Shown here: in pieces, positions 16,778 through 25,020 of the stretch | Layout of the letters: every line of letters begins with the position of its first letter | Position numbering within the stretch: the stretch's first letter is position 1 | NCBI GenBank assembly: GCA_965261695.1 | Contig: OZ253474.1 | Location: forward strand, 1,550,001-1,614,000 | Reading direction: 5' to 3' | Length of the DNA: 64,000 nt | From: Bin5 sp965261695 | Lineage (GTDB): Bacteria; Chloroflexota; Anaerolineae; Caldilineales; Caldilineaceae | Notes under the pieces: model-generated | Told to the model about the DNA's origin: nothing | Seen by the model: the letters and a program-made list of their open reading frames with translations, nothing else | Databases searched by the model: none | Program-made: the position numbers and the translations under genes

Positions 16778-17032
16778 ATGAATCCTTACTCTTACGGACT
16801 TCCAAGTTACGACGATGGATTTGACGACAACAACGGGCCATCTCGGCAACGCAGCCGGCAAACGATCAAGAGCCTGATCACCGATTTTCAGACGAACCCG
16901 CTGTCATTGCCTACCTGGATCTGGAACTGCTTCGTCATCTACCTCATTATCAGCGTGGCATGGTTTCTGATAAAGATTGGGTACATAATCTTGATCGGGC
17001 TCGCCTTCTATCTCTTGGGGATTTTCGGATAG
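16778..17032 (+). CDS. 84-residue tail-hydrophobic membrane protein
   Basis: ATG 16778 follows AAAGGAGAAAC. The first 55 residues are polar (NPYSYGLPSYDDGFDDNNGP at the start) and the last 33 are hydrophobic (IYLIISVAWFLIKIGYIILI). It ends the run of small membrane proteins, 26 nt before the sulfatase start. No family is recognised. Confidence 0.65.
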   Translation: MNPYSYGLPSYDDGFDDNNGPSRQRSRQTIKSLITDFQTNPLSLPTWIWNCFVIYLIISVAWFLIKIGYIILIGLAFYLLGIFG

Positions 17033-17058
17033 CGGTGAGACCAAATGGAGTCACACAC

Positions 17059-18459
17059 ATGTCTTCTCCCAATATTCTCTTCCTGATGACCGACCAGATG
17101 CAGGGCCGCGTGCTCGAGCCCGACAACCCGTGCCAGACCCCCAATCTGGATCGACTGGCGGCCAGAGGTGCGCGCTTCCGCCGCGCCTACACGCCCAACG
17201 CGGTCTGCTCGCCCGCGCGCGCCAGCCTGATGACCGGTCTGCTGCCCCACAACCACGGCGTCCTCTTTGTCCAGCATACAGTCGACGCCGACCAGGCAAG
17301 GCTGCGCACGCCCTATTTCCACTGGGCGGACCAACTGACCGCAGCCGGCTACGACACCGGCTACTTCGGCAAGTGGCATGTGGAGCGCTCCAACAACCTC
17401 TCCCGCTTCGGCTGGCAAGAGCAGGGCGCGCTCTTCGATCGCCCCGACTGGAACGCCGTCAACTTCTCGCTGGAGCGCTACCTGCACAGCCCGCCCGGCT
17501 ACCGTCCCAACCGCTTCTACGGCGTCTGTGATCTGCCCGCCAGCGAACGGGGAATGGGCAAAAAGACCGACGCCGCGCTCGCCTATCTGGATACAGTCCT
17601 GACGGAAAGCGCGACCTGGTGCTGTTTCGTCAGCTTCACCGAACCCCACGACCCCTTCTACTGCCACGAAGACGCCTTCGCCCAGTACGATGTGGACTCG
17701 ATTCCACTGCAGCCAAACGTCCACCACGACTTGAGCGGCCAGCCGAACCTCTACAAGCGAGCCGCCCAGGTGTGGAGCGACTGGACCGACCGCGAACACC
17801 GCGAGGCCGCGGCCTGTTACTACGCCTCCATCAGCGAGATCGACCAGCAGTTCGGGCGTCTGCTGGCGCGGGTGAAGCGCGCCGGGCAGCTCGAAAACAC
17901 GATCGTGGTGATGACATCGGATCACGGAGATTTTCTCGGCGCGCACGGGCTGTATTGCAAGAATATCGGCGCCTTTGAAGAGGCATACAACATTCCCCTG
18001 GTGATGGCGGGGCCGGGTATTGCGGAAGCGGCGGTGAGCGACGCCCGCGTCGGTCTGCAAGATGTGGGTCAGACGTTGCTGGAACTGACGGGCGCGCGGC
18101 GGCTGGAGGAGATTGATGGTAGATCGTTTGCGCCCGTGCTGGCCAACCCGCATGACACCTCCGCCTACCAGCAGGGGTTTGCCGAATACTACGGCGGACG
18201 GTATATTATCAGTCAGCGGCTGCTGTGGGATGGAGACTGGAAGTTCGTCCACAACGGTTTCGATTATGACGAGCTCTACAATCTGGCCGCAGATCCCTTC
18301 GAGATGAACAATCTGGCGCAGGACCCGGCCCACGCCCCGAGATTGCAGACGATGACCCGGCAGATGTGGCGGATCGTGGTTGAATCCGGGGATCACAGCC
18401 TCTTCAACACGCACTATCCTTCTATGCGGATTGCAGCCGAAGGACCTGTTGAGAGATAG
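17059..18459 (+). CDS. Sulfatase
   Basis: The 466-residue protein is an intact type I sulfatase. The formylglycine site is C50-S-P-A-R54 in NAVCSPARASLMTG, and the metal ligands include the Asp of LFLMTDQM near the N-terminus and the DHG of MTSDHGDFLGAHG. KWHVE and HDPF are also family positions. Activity requires conversion of C50 by a formylglycine-generating enzyme, which is not in this window. There is no signal peptide, so it is probably cytoplasmic. The frame is open upstream to 16960 but ATG 17059 begins the conserved SPNILFLMTD. Its substrate is not shown; sulfated glycans are usual for such genes. Confidence 0.93.
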   Translation: MSSPNILFLMTDQMQGRVLEPDNPCQTPNLDRLAARGARFRRAYTPNAVCSPARASLMTGLLPHNHGVLFVQHTVDADQARLRTPYFHWADQLTAAGYDTGYFGKWHVERSNNLSRFGWQEQGALFDRPDWNAVNFSLERYLHSPPGYRPNRFYGVCDLPASERGMGKKTDAALAYLDTVLTESATWCCFVSFTEPHDPFYCHEDAFAQYDVDSIPLQPNVHHDLSGQPNLYKRAAQVWSDWTDREHREAAACYYASISEIDQQFGRLLARVKRAGQLENTIVVMTSDHGDFLGAHGLYCKNIGAFEEAYNIPLVMAGPGIAEAAVSDARVGLQDVGQTLLELTGARRLEEIDGRSFAPVLANPHDTSAYQQGFAEYYGGRYIISQRLLWDGDWKFVHNGFDYDELYNLAADPFEMNNLAQDPAHAPRLQTMTRQMWRIVVESGDHSLFNTHYPSMRIAAEGPVER

Positions 18460-18461
18460 AA

Positions 18462-18512
18462 GAGGGGTGAGGATAGAGAGACCGTAGCGATTCTCTCTCT
18501 GTCCTTGCCTCA
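18462..18512. repeat. Purine/pyrimidine imperfect hairpin
   Basis: A purine-rich arm (GAGGGGTGAGGATAGAGAGA) is followed after about 10 nt by a pyrimidine-rich arm ending TCTCTCTCTGTCCTTGCCTC, largely complementary to it. It lies right after the sulfatase stop. Similar structures follow stops at 35164, 39267 and 40384. Confidence 0.5.
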
Positions 18513-18546
18513 GCAATTGGCAAAGTGATTTCTCCATGTTTCAGAC

Positions 18547-19977
18547 ATGAGGTCTACAATGAAAACAGGCCTGAAATTCCGATTTGCGAACATCGGACCA
18601 GTTGATGACGCTGAACTTGAATTGGGTGACCTAACTGTTCTAGCTGGTCGAAACAACACTGGAAAAACATACTTGGTTTATGCCCTTTATGGCTTCTTCA
18701 GGAGATTCAGAAGCTTGATACGTAATACTTTAGATTCTCCCTACCTTGACGCCCATATTTCTAAAATGACTTCCCTTTCTAAACCGGAAATTACAACGAC
18801 ACTGGTTGACGGGGGTCGTCTCAATTGGGAGGAAGATCACGACTTGATTGAACAGTTGCAGACTCAGTTGCTTCAAGAAATATGTCTGGAGTACTCAAAG
18901 TCTGGTATATCCAGAGTTTTCAATACTTCGTCAGACTATTTCAAAGATACCTCAATGTGCGTTGAATTTAGCAGTAACTTGAGCGATGAGGGAGCCATAG
19001 GCATTCCTATTGAAAGAACAACACTATGGTGCGATTTCAACGGAGCCAAAATCAGTGTGCATTTAAAGAGATTCGAACCAGACGAAGAGTTGAATTTTGA
19101 ACACGAAATCATCTATCGCGAGATGAAAAATGCATACCTTGGGGCAATTCTGAGGGATCTGTCCTCAAGACATTCGATTTTCATTCTTTCGTCCGCTCGA
19201 CTGTCTATTTCTTTGTTTTTGAGGGAACTCGACTATGCAAGGAGTCAAATGATACGCTCTCTACAAGAAATGGAGGACGACCAGCGCGGAGAATCACCCC
19301 AAATCCGTGAGCTACTTCGACAAACAAGCAGATACGCCCTTCCCATTCAAGATAACATCGATTTCGCTAGGGAGATACCGAAATTAGAACTTAGCTCTGC
19401 TCAGAACGATTCATTTGTTGATGTCGTCAACATGATCGGTGGTCGTCTTGAGGTCATAGATGATGACGTCCGTTTCATTTCTGGGAACGGCCAAAGTCGT
19501 AGTTTTGACATACCTTTCCATCTGGCATCCTCGTCTGTAGGGGAAATGACCAACCTATATTTTATTTTGGGTCAATTGAGAGAAGAACTCGACTACTTCC
19601 TGGTTATTGACGAACCTGAGAGTCATTTGGACACCGCCAATCAGATTCGGCTTGCTCGCATCTTGGCTGGCCTTGTAAATTCAGGAATAAGAGTCCTGAT
19701 AACCACACATAGCGACTACATCATAAAGGAGATAAACAACCTAATCATGCTGGACGGCCATTTTGAGGACAAAGAGGAAGTAATGAAACGTCTCGGCTAC
19801 CGCAATAGTCTTGACCCAAAGCTTGTCCGAGCATACGTTGCAGAGAACAATACTCTAACGTCTTGCAAAATAGACCAGTTTGGTATTGATATGCCAGTCT
19901 TTGACAAGACAATTGATGAGATTAACAAGGTGTCCAATGAGTTGGCCTCGCGGTTAGCAGTGGAACTAGAGGAGTAG
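18547..19977 (+). CDS. AAA-type ATPase (RecF/OLD-like), putative defence
   Basis: The protein of about 476 residues has Walker A GRNNTGKT at residues 34-41, a Walker B DEPESHLD in YFLVIDEPESHLD near residue 355, and a downstream LITTHSDYIIKEI, the layout of ABC-like RecF/AAA_21 ATPases. The region between is long and charged. The gene and its partner are clearly AT-richer than everything around them, with many AAA, ATA and TTG codons, which points to transfer. An ATG at 18559 is an alternative start. The next gene begins 4 nt after the stop. ATPase-plus-effector pairs of this shape are common in phage-defence systems such as PARIS, Septu or Gabija, but I cannot assign it to any of them. Confidence 0.85.
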   Translation: MRSTMKTGLKFRFANIGPVDDAELELGDLTVLAGRNNTGKTYLVYALYGFFRRFRSLIRNTLDSPYLDAHISKMTSLSKPEITTTLVDGGRLNWEEDHDLIEQLQTQLLQEICLEYSKSGISRVFNTSSDYFKDTSMCVEFSSNLSDEGAIGIPIERTTLWCDFNGAKISVHLKRFEPDEELNFEHEIIYREMKNAYLGAILRDLSSRHSIFILSSARLSISLFLRELDYARSQMIRSLQEMEDDQRGESPQIRELLRQTSRYALPIQDNIDFAREIPKLELSSAQNDSFVDVVNMIGGRLEVIDDDVRFISGNGQSRSFDIPFHLASSSVGEMTNLYFILGQLREELDYFLVIDEPESHLDTANQIRLARILAGLVNSGIRVLITTHSDYIIKEINNLIMLDGHFEDKEEVMKRLGYRNSLDPKLVRAYVAENNTLTSCKIDQFGIDMPVFDKTIDEINKVSNELASRLAVELEE

Positions 19978-19981
19978 TAGT

Positions 19982-20560
19982 GTGGAGTTTATCTCGTGGT
20001 TGGATGCAAATGTGTTGCCTAGCAAGAGGTGTACACAGTTCAAGAACGCTGCGCAGACCATTGTACTTAGGGAGACAGACCGCAATGTTGACATGAAATT
20101 GGAAATCAGGAAGATTTCAGCCCCTGTAGTTATTCTACTTCCTGAAGAAATCGGTCAGTGGAGAATTCTTAAGGATGGAAAGGAGATAGAATGGTGGAGC
20201 CGATGTGATTTCCTAATGATTGGGGAATCTGCGGGAAGGCTTTTTGCAATCTTTATGGAATTCAAGAAAACGGTACCTGACTCAAATGACGAAGCGAATG
20301 TACAGCTGAGATGGTCCTTACCCGTTCTCCACTTTCTAATGTCCGTCTTCAATGTGGATAGTTTCTCCACGATGAGCGAAAGGGACTTTACAATCAGGTA
20401 CTTTCAGATAGGACAAAAGTTTAGTGATAGAATTGACAAGAATGCGGTTAGGATTGATCCCAAGAGGCAATTTGGTTCTGACGTGTACAAAGGGATAAAG
20501 ATGAATTACAGCGTGGCTCCAGTTGTAACTCTCAGGCAACTGCTCAACGGAAGAATATGA
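19982..20560 (+). CDS. Putative PD-(D/E)xK-like effector paired with ATPase
   Basis: The 192-residue protein starts at GTG 19982, with AGAGGAG inside the end of the ATPase gene as ribosome site. I know of no named family. The middle reads CDFLMI, then about 10 residues, then AIFMEFKKT, giving D76 and E93-x-K95 on two probable beta strands, followed by VQLRWSLPVLHFL. This pattern resembles the D...ExK core of PD-(D/E)xK nucleases, though it is weak evidence by itself. It could instead be a TOPRIM-less regulatory subunit. The tight coupling, shared AT-rich composition and absence of housekeeping neighbours suggest that the two proteins act together. Confidence 0.7.
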   Translation: MEFISWLDANVLPSKRCTQFKNAAQTIVLRETDRNVDMKLEIRKISAPVVILLPEEIGQWRILKDGKEIEWWSRCDFLMIGESAGRLFAIFMEFKKTVPDSNDEANVQLRWSLPVLHFLMSVFNVDSFSTMSERDFTIRYFQIGQKFSDRIDKNAVRIDPKRQFGSDVYKGIKMNYSVAPVVTLRQLLNGRI

Positions 20561-20668
20561 AAGTATGGAACACAAAGAATGGACTCAGGTTGCATCCCTT
20601 CTTTGCTGAGTCAATTCGGCGAGGTCAAGCACATACTTCTTTTGATTTCAATTGGAGGCAATTACTTG

Positions 20669-21434
20669 ATGAACCAAGCACTGACGGTCGAGCAGGTCGA
20701 TTTTTTTCGAGACAACGGTTACCTGATCCTGCCCAACGTGCTGGATCCGGAGCTAATGGCCCAGACGCGGGACGCCTGGTGGGATGCGGCGCCGCCGGAG
20801 CTGAAACGGGACGATCCGGAGATGTGGGTGGGCGCGTTCTCTGATTCGCACTATACGTTAGAAATACCGCGACCGCAGCTACGACCCGTGGTTGATCGAG
20901 CTTCTCCACGGCAACCCCAAACTCCAGGCCGTAACCAGGCAGCTACTCGGCCCGGATTTGGAAACTCCGGAACGCATCCGCGGCATCTATTGTGTCTTTC
21001 CGGATACGGAGGAGACGCAGCGCCCGGCTTACTTCCACGTTGACGAGCACGCATTTCACCTGGGTGTCGTGGGCTATGTCGACGATGTGCCGTCCGACGG
21101 CGGCGGTTTCACCGTCTGGCCCGGCAGCCACAAACATTTCTATCCTACGTTCAAGACCGCCTACACGTTCAACCCGTTGGACAAGGAAAAGGAATACTGG
21201 GACACAGACGCGTGGCCCTCCGTGGCAGAAATCGACCCCGTGCAAACATACGGCTCCGCCGGTGATGTCGTCCTGTGACATCACCGCATGGGACACGGCT
21301 CCGGCCACAACCGGTCCCGCAAGGTACGCCAGGCCGTTTTGTACGACTTCCGCCGGGCCGATATAGAAAGCGTTCAGGACGAGGCGACGCCAGCCGGTAT
21401 GTGGCGCGACTGGCCCGGGATCAACGGAGGGTAA
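20669..21434 (+). pseudogene. Phytanoyl-CoA dioxygenase family, frameshift and stop
   Basis: ATG 20669 begins MNQALTVEQVDFFRDNGYLI, the usual start of Fe(II)/2-oxoglutarate PhyH-type oxygenases. A frameshift near 20865 moves the reading to the frame with YRDRSYDPWLIELLHGNP, then FHVDEHAFHLG, where H-x-D supplies iron ligands. In that frame TGA at 21276-21278 interrupts GDVVL-stop-HHRMGHGSGHN, where a Trp would fit, and the family sequence continues to TAA at 21432-21434. Intact it would have about 255 residues. It leads a catabolic set with the enolase-superfamily gene 12 nt downstream. Confidence 0.82.
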
Positions 21435-21446
21435 TGCCGACTCGCC

Positions 21447-22583
21447 ATGAAAATCAGCGACATCAAAACATATCTGATGCATGCCGGCGTGCCGGGAGGC
21501 GGCTGGACGAAGCGCAACTGGCTCTTCGTCAAAGTCTTCACCGATGAGGGCATCTATGGCGTCGGTGAGGCGTCCGGTTGGCCCCGGGTGGTGGAGACCG
21601 CTATCCATGATCTTCGCGAAGTTCTTATCGGCGAAGATCCATTTCTGATCGAGCGCATTTGGCAAAAGATCTATCTGGCGATGATGGGTCATGGAATGAC
21701 CGGCATCGTCGGTGGGGGCGCGCTCACCGGCATCGAAATGGCCCTGTGGGACATCAAAGGGAAGGCGCTGGGCGCTCCTGTCTGGAATCTGTTAGGGGGC
21801 AAGATCCGCGATCGAATCCGGCTCTACGCGCACGCGCATACGGCGGAACGGGCGCATGAGTTGGTGGCAAGGGGCTTCAGCGGCCTCAAGACCGGGGGCG
21901 TTGTCAACCCGATCGCCAAGATACGCGCCTTGCGGGAAGCTGTCGGACCGCAGATCGACCTGATGGCCGATGTCCACGGCCCGCCCTGGCTCACTGTGCG
22001 GGATGCGATTCGCGTCGGGCAAGCGCTGGAGGAGTTTGATCTTCTCTTCTACGAGGATCCGGTGCCGCCCGAACATATCGAGAATCTGGCCAAAGTCGCG
22101 CGTCATGTCAATCTGCCGATTGCGGCCGGAGAACGCCACACTCATATCTACGGGGTGCGGGAACTGATCGAACGCGAGATTGTTGATGTGATCCAGCCGG
22201 ACACGGGCCGGGCCGGCGGGCTGATGCAGATGAAGAAGATGGCGGCGATGGCCGAAGCGCACGGGATCGGCTTCGCGCCGCATGACGGCTCTTTGGGGCC
22301 AGTGGCTGAAATGGCAGCCGTTCATCTGTTGTCCACTCTGCCCAACTTTCTGATTCTGGAACATCTGGAGGACGACGCGCCGCAGCGGTACGAAGTAATG
22401 CAGCCGCAGCCCGAAATCGTCGACGGCGCGATCGTCGTGCCGGATGCGCCGGGCCTGGGCGTGGATATTGTCGAAGAGGCCATCGCCCGCTACCCGTCCA
22501 CCGGCAACGTCGCTGTGCCCTTGCAGGATGAATACGTCTACTTTCAGGCCAAGTATGGCCGCGCCAAGTGGTTGGAGCAGTAG
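21447..22583 (+). CDS. Mandelate racemase/muconate lactonizing enzyme family
   Basis: The 378-residue enzyme belongs to the enolase superfamily, mostly acid-sugar dehydratases of the galactonate dehydratase type. The capping-domain start (MKISDIKTYL) is followed by the barrel with K148 in GLKTGG. The three metal ligands are D175 (ADVHG), E203 (YEDPVPP) and E229 (AAGERH), and a His-Asp pair lies around D252 and H279 (APHD). H177 in DVHG suggests a base on the other face, as in GalD-type enzymes. The next gene encodes an RraA-type lyase, so a dehydration product may be cleaved by retro-aldol or decarboxylation. The exact sugar acid is unknown. Confidence 0.92.
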   Translation: MKISDIKTYLMHAGVPGGGWTKRNWLFVKVFTDEGIYGVGEASGWPRVVETAIHDLREVLIGEDPFLIERIWQKIYLAMMGHGMTGIVGGGALTGIEMALWDIKGKALGAPVWNLLGGKIRDRIRLYAHAHTAERAHELVARGFSGLKTGGVVNPIAKIRALREAVGPQIDLMADVHGPPWLTVRDAIRVGQALEEFDLLFYEDPVPPEHIENLAKVARHVNLPIAAGERHTHIYGVRELIEREIVDVIQPDTGRAGGLMQMKKMAAMAEAHGIGFAPHDGSLGPVAEMAAVHLLSTLPNFLILEHLEDDAPQRYEVMQPQPEIVDGAIVVPDAPGLGVDIVEEAIARYPSTGNVAVPLQDEYVYFQAKYGRAKWLEQ

Positions 22584-22650
22584 CCGGGAGAGACGGCGAG
22601 AACGCGGCAACAGTCGCGCCGGCGTGAACGATTGGCGAAAAAGGGAAAAA

Positions 22651-23382
22651 ATGACAGCATCATCAATCCGCATTCACGAACTTTCAACGGACGCCAAAGC
22701 GAAGTTGCGCTCGGTTTCGACCGCCACGCTCACCAGCCAACTGTTGAATAAGGGATTGCGCAACACATTTCTGGCTGGGCTGTATCCGCTGCGGCCAGAG
22801 CTGCGCATGCTGGGCTATGCCTTCACTTTGCGCTACATTCCGGCGCGTGAAGATCTGGCGGATGAAGTCTACGACAATTCCAGGAACGTGCAGCGGTTGG
22901 CGGTGGAGGCTGTCGGGCCGGAAGATGTGCTGATCATCGACGCGCGCGGCGACATCAGCGCGGCCTCATTCGGCCATATTCTTGGGACGCGCATCAGTAG
23001 GCGCGGCGCAGCCGGACTTGTCACCGACGGCGCGCTGCGGGATACGCCCGCTTTTCGCCGCCTCGAACTGCCGACCTACATCCGGGCGGCCCACGCCACG
23101 ACCTCGTTTGTGGCCCATCATCCGGTCGATATGCAGGTTCCGATTGGCTGCGCCGGCGTGGCGGTGACGCCGGGGGATGTGGTTGTGGGCGACGGCGAGG
23201 GCGTGGTCGTGATTCCGGCCAAACTGGCAGAGGATATCGCCCACAGCTCCTTCGAGCAAGAAATCAGGGAGGAATATTTCCAGGAAAGGGTGGCGGGCGG
23301 CGCAAGCATTGTCGGCGTCTATCCGCCTGATGACGAGACGCTGGCTGGATTCGAGCGTTGGCGCCGGGAACGGGGTGTTTAG
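22651..23382 (+). CDS. RraA family lyase-like protein
   Basis: The 243-residue protein belongs to the RraA/HMG-aldolase family. These proteins cleave 4-hydroxy-4-methyl-2-oxoglutarate or decarboxylate oxaloacetate, and some homologues bind RNase E. The catalytic signature GAAGLVTDGALRD, with its Asp and Arg, is present, as is PGDVVVGDGEGVVVIP. ATG 22651 follows AAGGGAAAAA. An open frame extends upstream to 22444 but overlaps the dehydratase gene and is not conserved. Its position behind an acid-sugar dehydratase supports an aldolase or decarboxylase role in catabolism rather than RNase control. Confidence 0.88.
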   Translation: MTASSIRIHELSTDAKAKLRSVSTATLTSQLLNKGLRNTFLAGLYPLRPELRMLGYAFTLRYIPAREDLADEVYDNSRNVQRLAVEAVGPEDVLIIDARGDISAASFGHILGTRISRRGAAGLVTDGALRDTPAFRRLELPTYIRAAHATTSFVAHHPVDMQVPIGCAGVAVTPGDVVVGDGEGVVVIPAKLAEDIAHSSFEQEIREEYFQERVAGGASIVGVYPPDDETLAGFERWRRERGV

Positions 23383-23613
23383 AAAACCGTTCACGAACAT
23401 GGGTCTTTCCCGGCCCCAAGCGGATTTCCAGCGGCTCGCAGCAGAAACCCTGCTGGAAGCGCTGGCGCTTCCAGCGATGTTCGTGGGCGACGGCTAACCT
23501 AATTCTTGACTGGCGGCTCCAGTACCGCCAACGTCCATCCCATTTGTGGCAAAAAGAATATCGGAGCGCAGCCAGCGCCGCATGTCGGGGACTGTCTGAC
23601 GAGGCCGGATGCG

Positions 23614-23769
23614 CTAATCCCCTCGCAGACCGTGCAGTTCCGCCTCCAGCTCGCGAATCCTGACAGTATTTGCGTGTTGCCTCCCTCTGCCAAGATAGTT
23701 CGCGATGACATTGGCCAGAATCGCGATAATCATCGTCACGATCAGGTAGGTGGATAACCCTAGCCACAT
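23614..23769 (-). CDS. 51-residue membrane peptide with charged tail
   Basis: This frame encodes a hydrophobic N-terminus (LSTYLIVTMIIAILANVIAN) and a charged helical tail (HANTVRIRELEAELHGLRGD). Its ATG at 23769 overlaps the last codons of the upstream gene on the same strand by 10 nt, and GGGAG lies immediately before it. The overlap with a well-marked gene argues that it is real. Function is unknown. Confidence 0.55.
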   Translation of the reverse strand: MWLGLSTYLIVTMIIAILANVIANYLGRGRQHANTVRIRELEAELHGLRGD

Positions 23770-23960
23770 CTCCCAAGGCCCGAGACTATTGTGTCATCCT
23801 CCAGGACGCCCTCATCGGCGAGCTGCTCAAGCAACTGGATGGCCTCCCCCGTTCTTGTAATGCGCTCCGAAGACCCTGACACCACTTGGAAGAGGGAAAA
23901 CAGCATTGCCACAATCGTAATGACATTGAATAACACGGGTTGGACCAGTTTGCCTGTCAC
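23760..23960 (-). CDS. 66-residue single-span membrane protein
   Basis: The start is GTG 23960, preceded on its strand by AAGGAGGAAGAA. The product has a hydrophobic segment (LFNVITIVAMLFSLFQVV) and a polar, acidic helical tail (TGEAIQLLEQLADEGVLEDD). It is followed by an overlapping second membrane peptide gene. The pair resembles small regulatory or holin-like membrane proteins in size only; no family is recognised. Confidence 0.6.
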   Translation of the reverse strand: MTGKLVQPVLFNVITIVAMLFSLFQVVSGSSERITRTGEAIQLLEQLADEGVLEDDTIVSGLGRCG

Positions 23961-24210
23961 TCTTCTTCCTCCTTGTCCAAGTGTTCTTTCCTGCCCAGAT
24001 TCAACTCCGAAACGCGGGCAGTGTATCGATATTGTATCACCAATCCATATGTGCGCGTCTAATAGCGATATTGGAGGGTTCGGTTAGAGTCCAATCTCAC
24101 ATACTCTTCATACACACCTTAACTGTGATCGCCTCTTCGTCTCGTGTCTCTATTCTAAAGGAAGATGGCAGGTCGATCCTCCTTGCAAAAACTGCACATC
24201 AGATACGCTT

Positions 24211-24810
24211 CTATCCGTTCAGCAGGTTTGTCAGCAGCGCCTTCGCCTGCCTTGATGCCCGCCCTCGATGGCTGATCCTGTTCTTGACTGCAATCGCCAA
24301 CTCTGCCAGCGTTCGCCCCATATCCGGCACAAAAAAAACCGGATCGTAACCAAAGCCATGTGATCCTCTGGGCACTTTGGTGATAAGCCCATCCAGCCTG
24401 CCAGAGCAGGTTTCGACGCCGGCGTCCGGCTGCGCGATGGCAACCACACACCGGAAGCGGGCCGTCCACGGGCGGGGATGCGGTTGCAGTTCCTTCAGGA
24501 GCTTCGCGTATCTGTCCTGGTCGGTTGCGGCGGGGCCGGCATAGCGGGCGGACTGCACGCCCGGCTCCCCCTGTAGCGCATCCACTTCCAGACCGCTGTC
24601 ATCAGCCCATGTCAACAGCCCGGTCAATCGGGCGTAATATTTCGCTTTCAGTATCGCATTGGCGGCGAAAGTTTTCCCAGTCTCGGCGACCTCCTCCACG
24701 ACGCCAATTTCGTCCAGATAGGTGAGCGCCAGCGGCAGATCTTGCAGGAGCCTGCGATACTCCAGCAGTTTGCCCTGATTATGCGTCGCTATCAACAGTG
24801 GGCGTTTCAT
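24211..24810 (-). CDS. rdgB: XTP/dITP diphosphatase (RdgB/HAM1 family)
   Basis: The 199-residue enzyme hydrolyses non-canonical purine nucleoside triphosphates such as dITP and XTP to monophosphates, keeping deaminated bases out of DNA and RNA. Family motifs are ATHNQGKLLEYRRLL at the start, TWADDSGLEVDALQGEPGV with the catalytic acidic pair, SARYAG, then GFGYDPVFFVPDMGRTLAEL and SHRGRA. Length is normal. ATG 24810 follows AGGAGAGC on its strand; the frame is open further upstream but is not conserved. It is transcribed divergently from the PRPP synthetase gene. Confidence 0.95.
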   Translation of the reverse strand: MKRPLLIATHNQGKLLEYRRLLQDLPLALTYLDEIGVVEEVAETGKTFAANAILKAKYYARLTGLLTWADDSGLEVDALQGEPGVQSARYAGPAATDQDRYAKLLKELQPHPRPWTARFRCVVAIAQPDAGVETCSGRLDGLITKVPRGSHGFGYDPVFFVPDMGRTLAELAIAVKNRISHRGRASRQAKALLTNLLNG

Positions 24811-25020
24811 CGGAATGCTCTCCTGGGTGCGCAGGATGTGCGCGTGCGCTCCCCTCTGTCCTTCAAGTCCATCTCCCATTCACAGTGATCTAAGCCCAGC
24901 CAATTCAGATAGCAGAGAGTTCCCCTCTTGCCATTTCTCCGCTATGAGGCTATCATACGCACGGCAGCCAGAGACAGGCCCAGTCAAATCTCCTGCGGTG
25001 CAAAACAGAAGAGAGCAGTT

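Noticed and set aside
17008..18537. Minus-strand frame of about 500 codons opposite the intact sulfatase
   Set aside because: It is a shadow of the sulfatase gene and shows no recognisable protein sequence.
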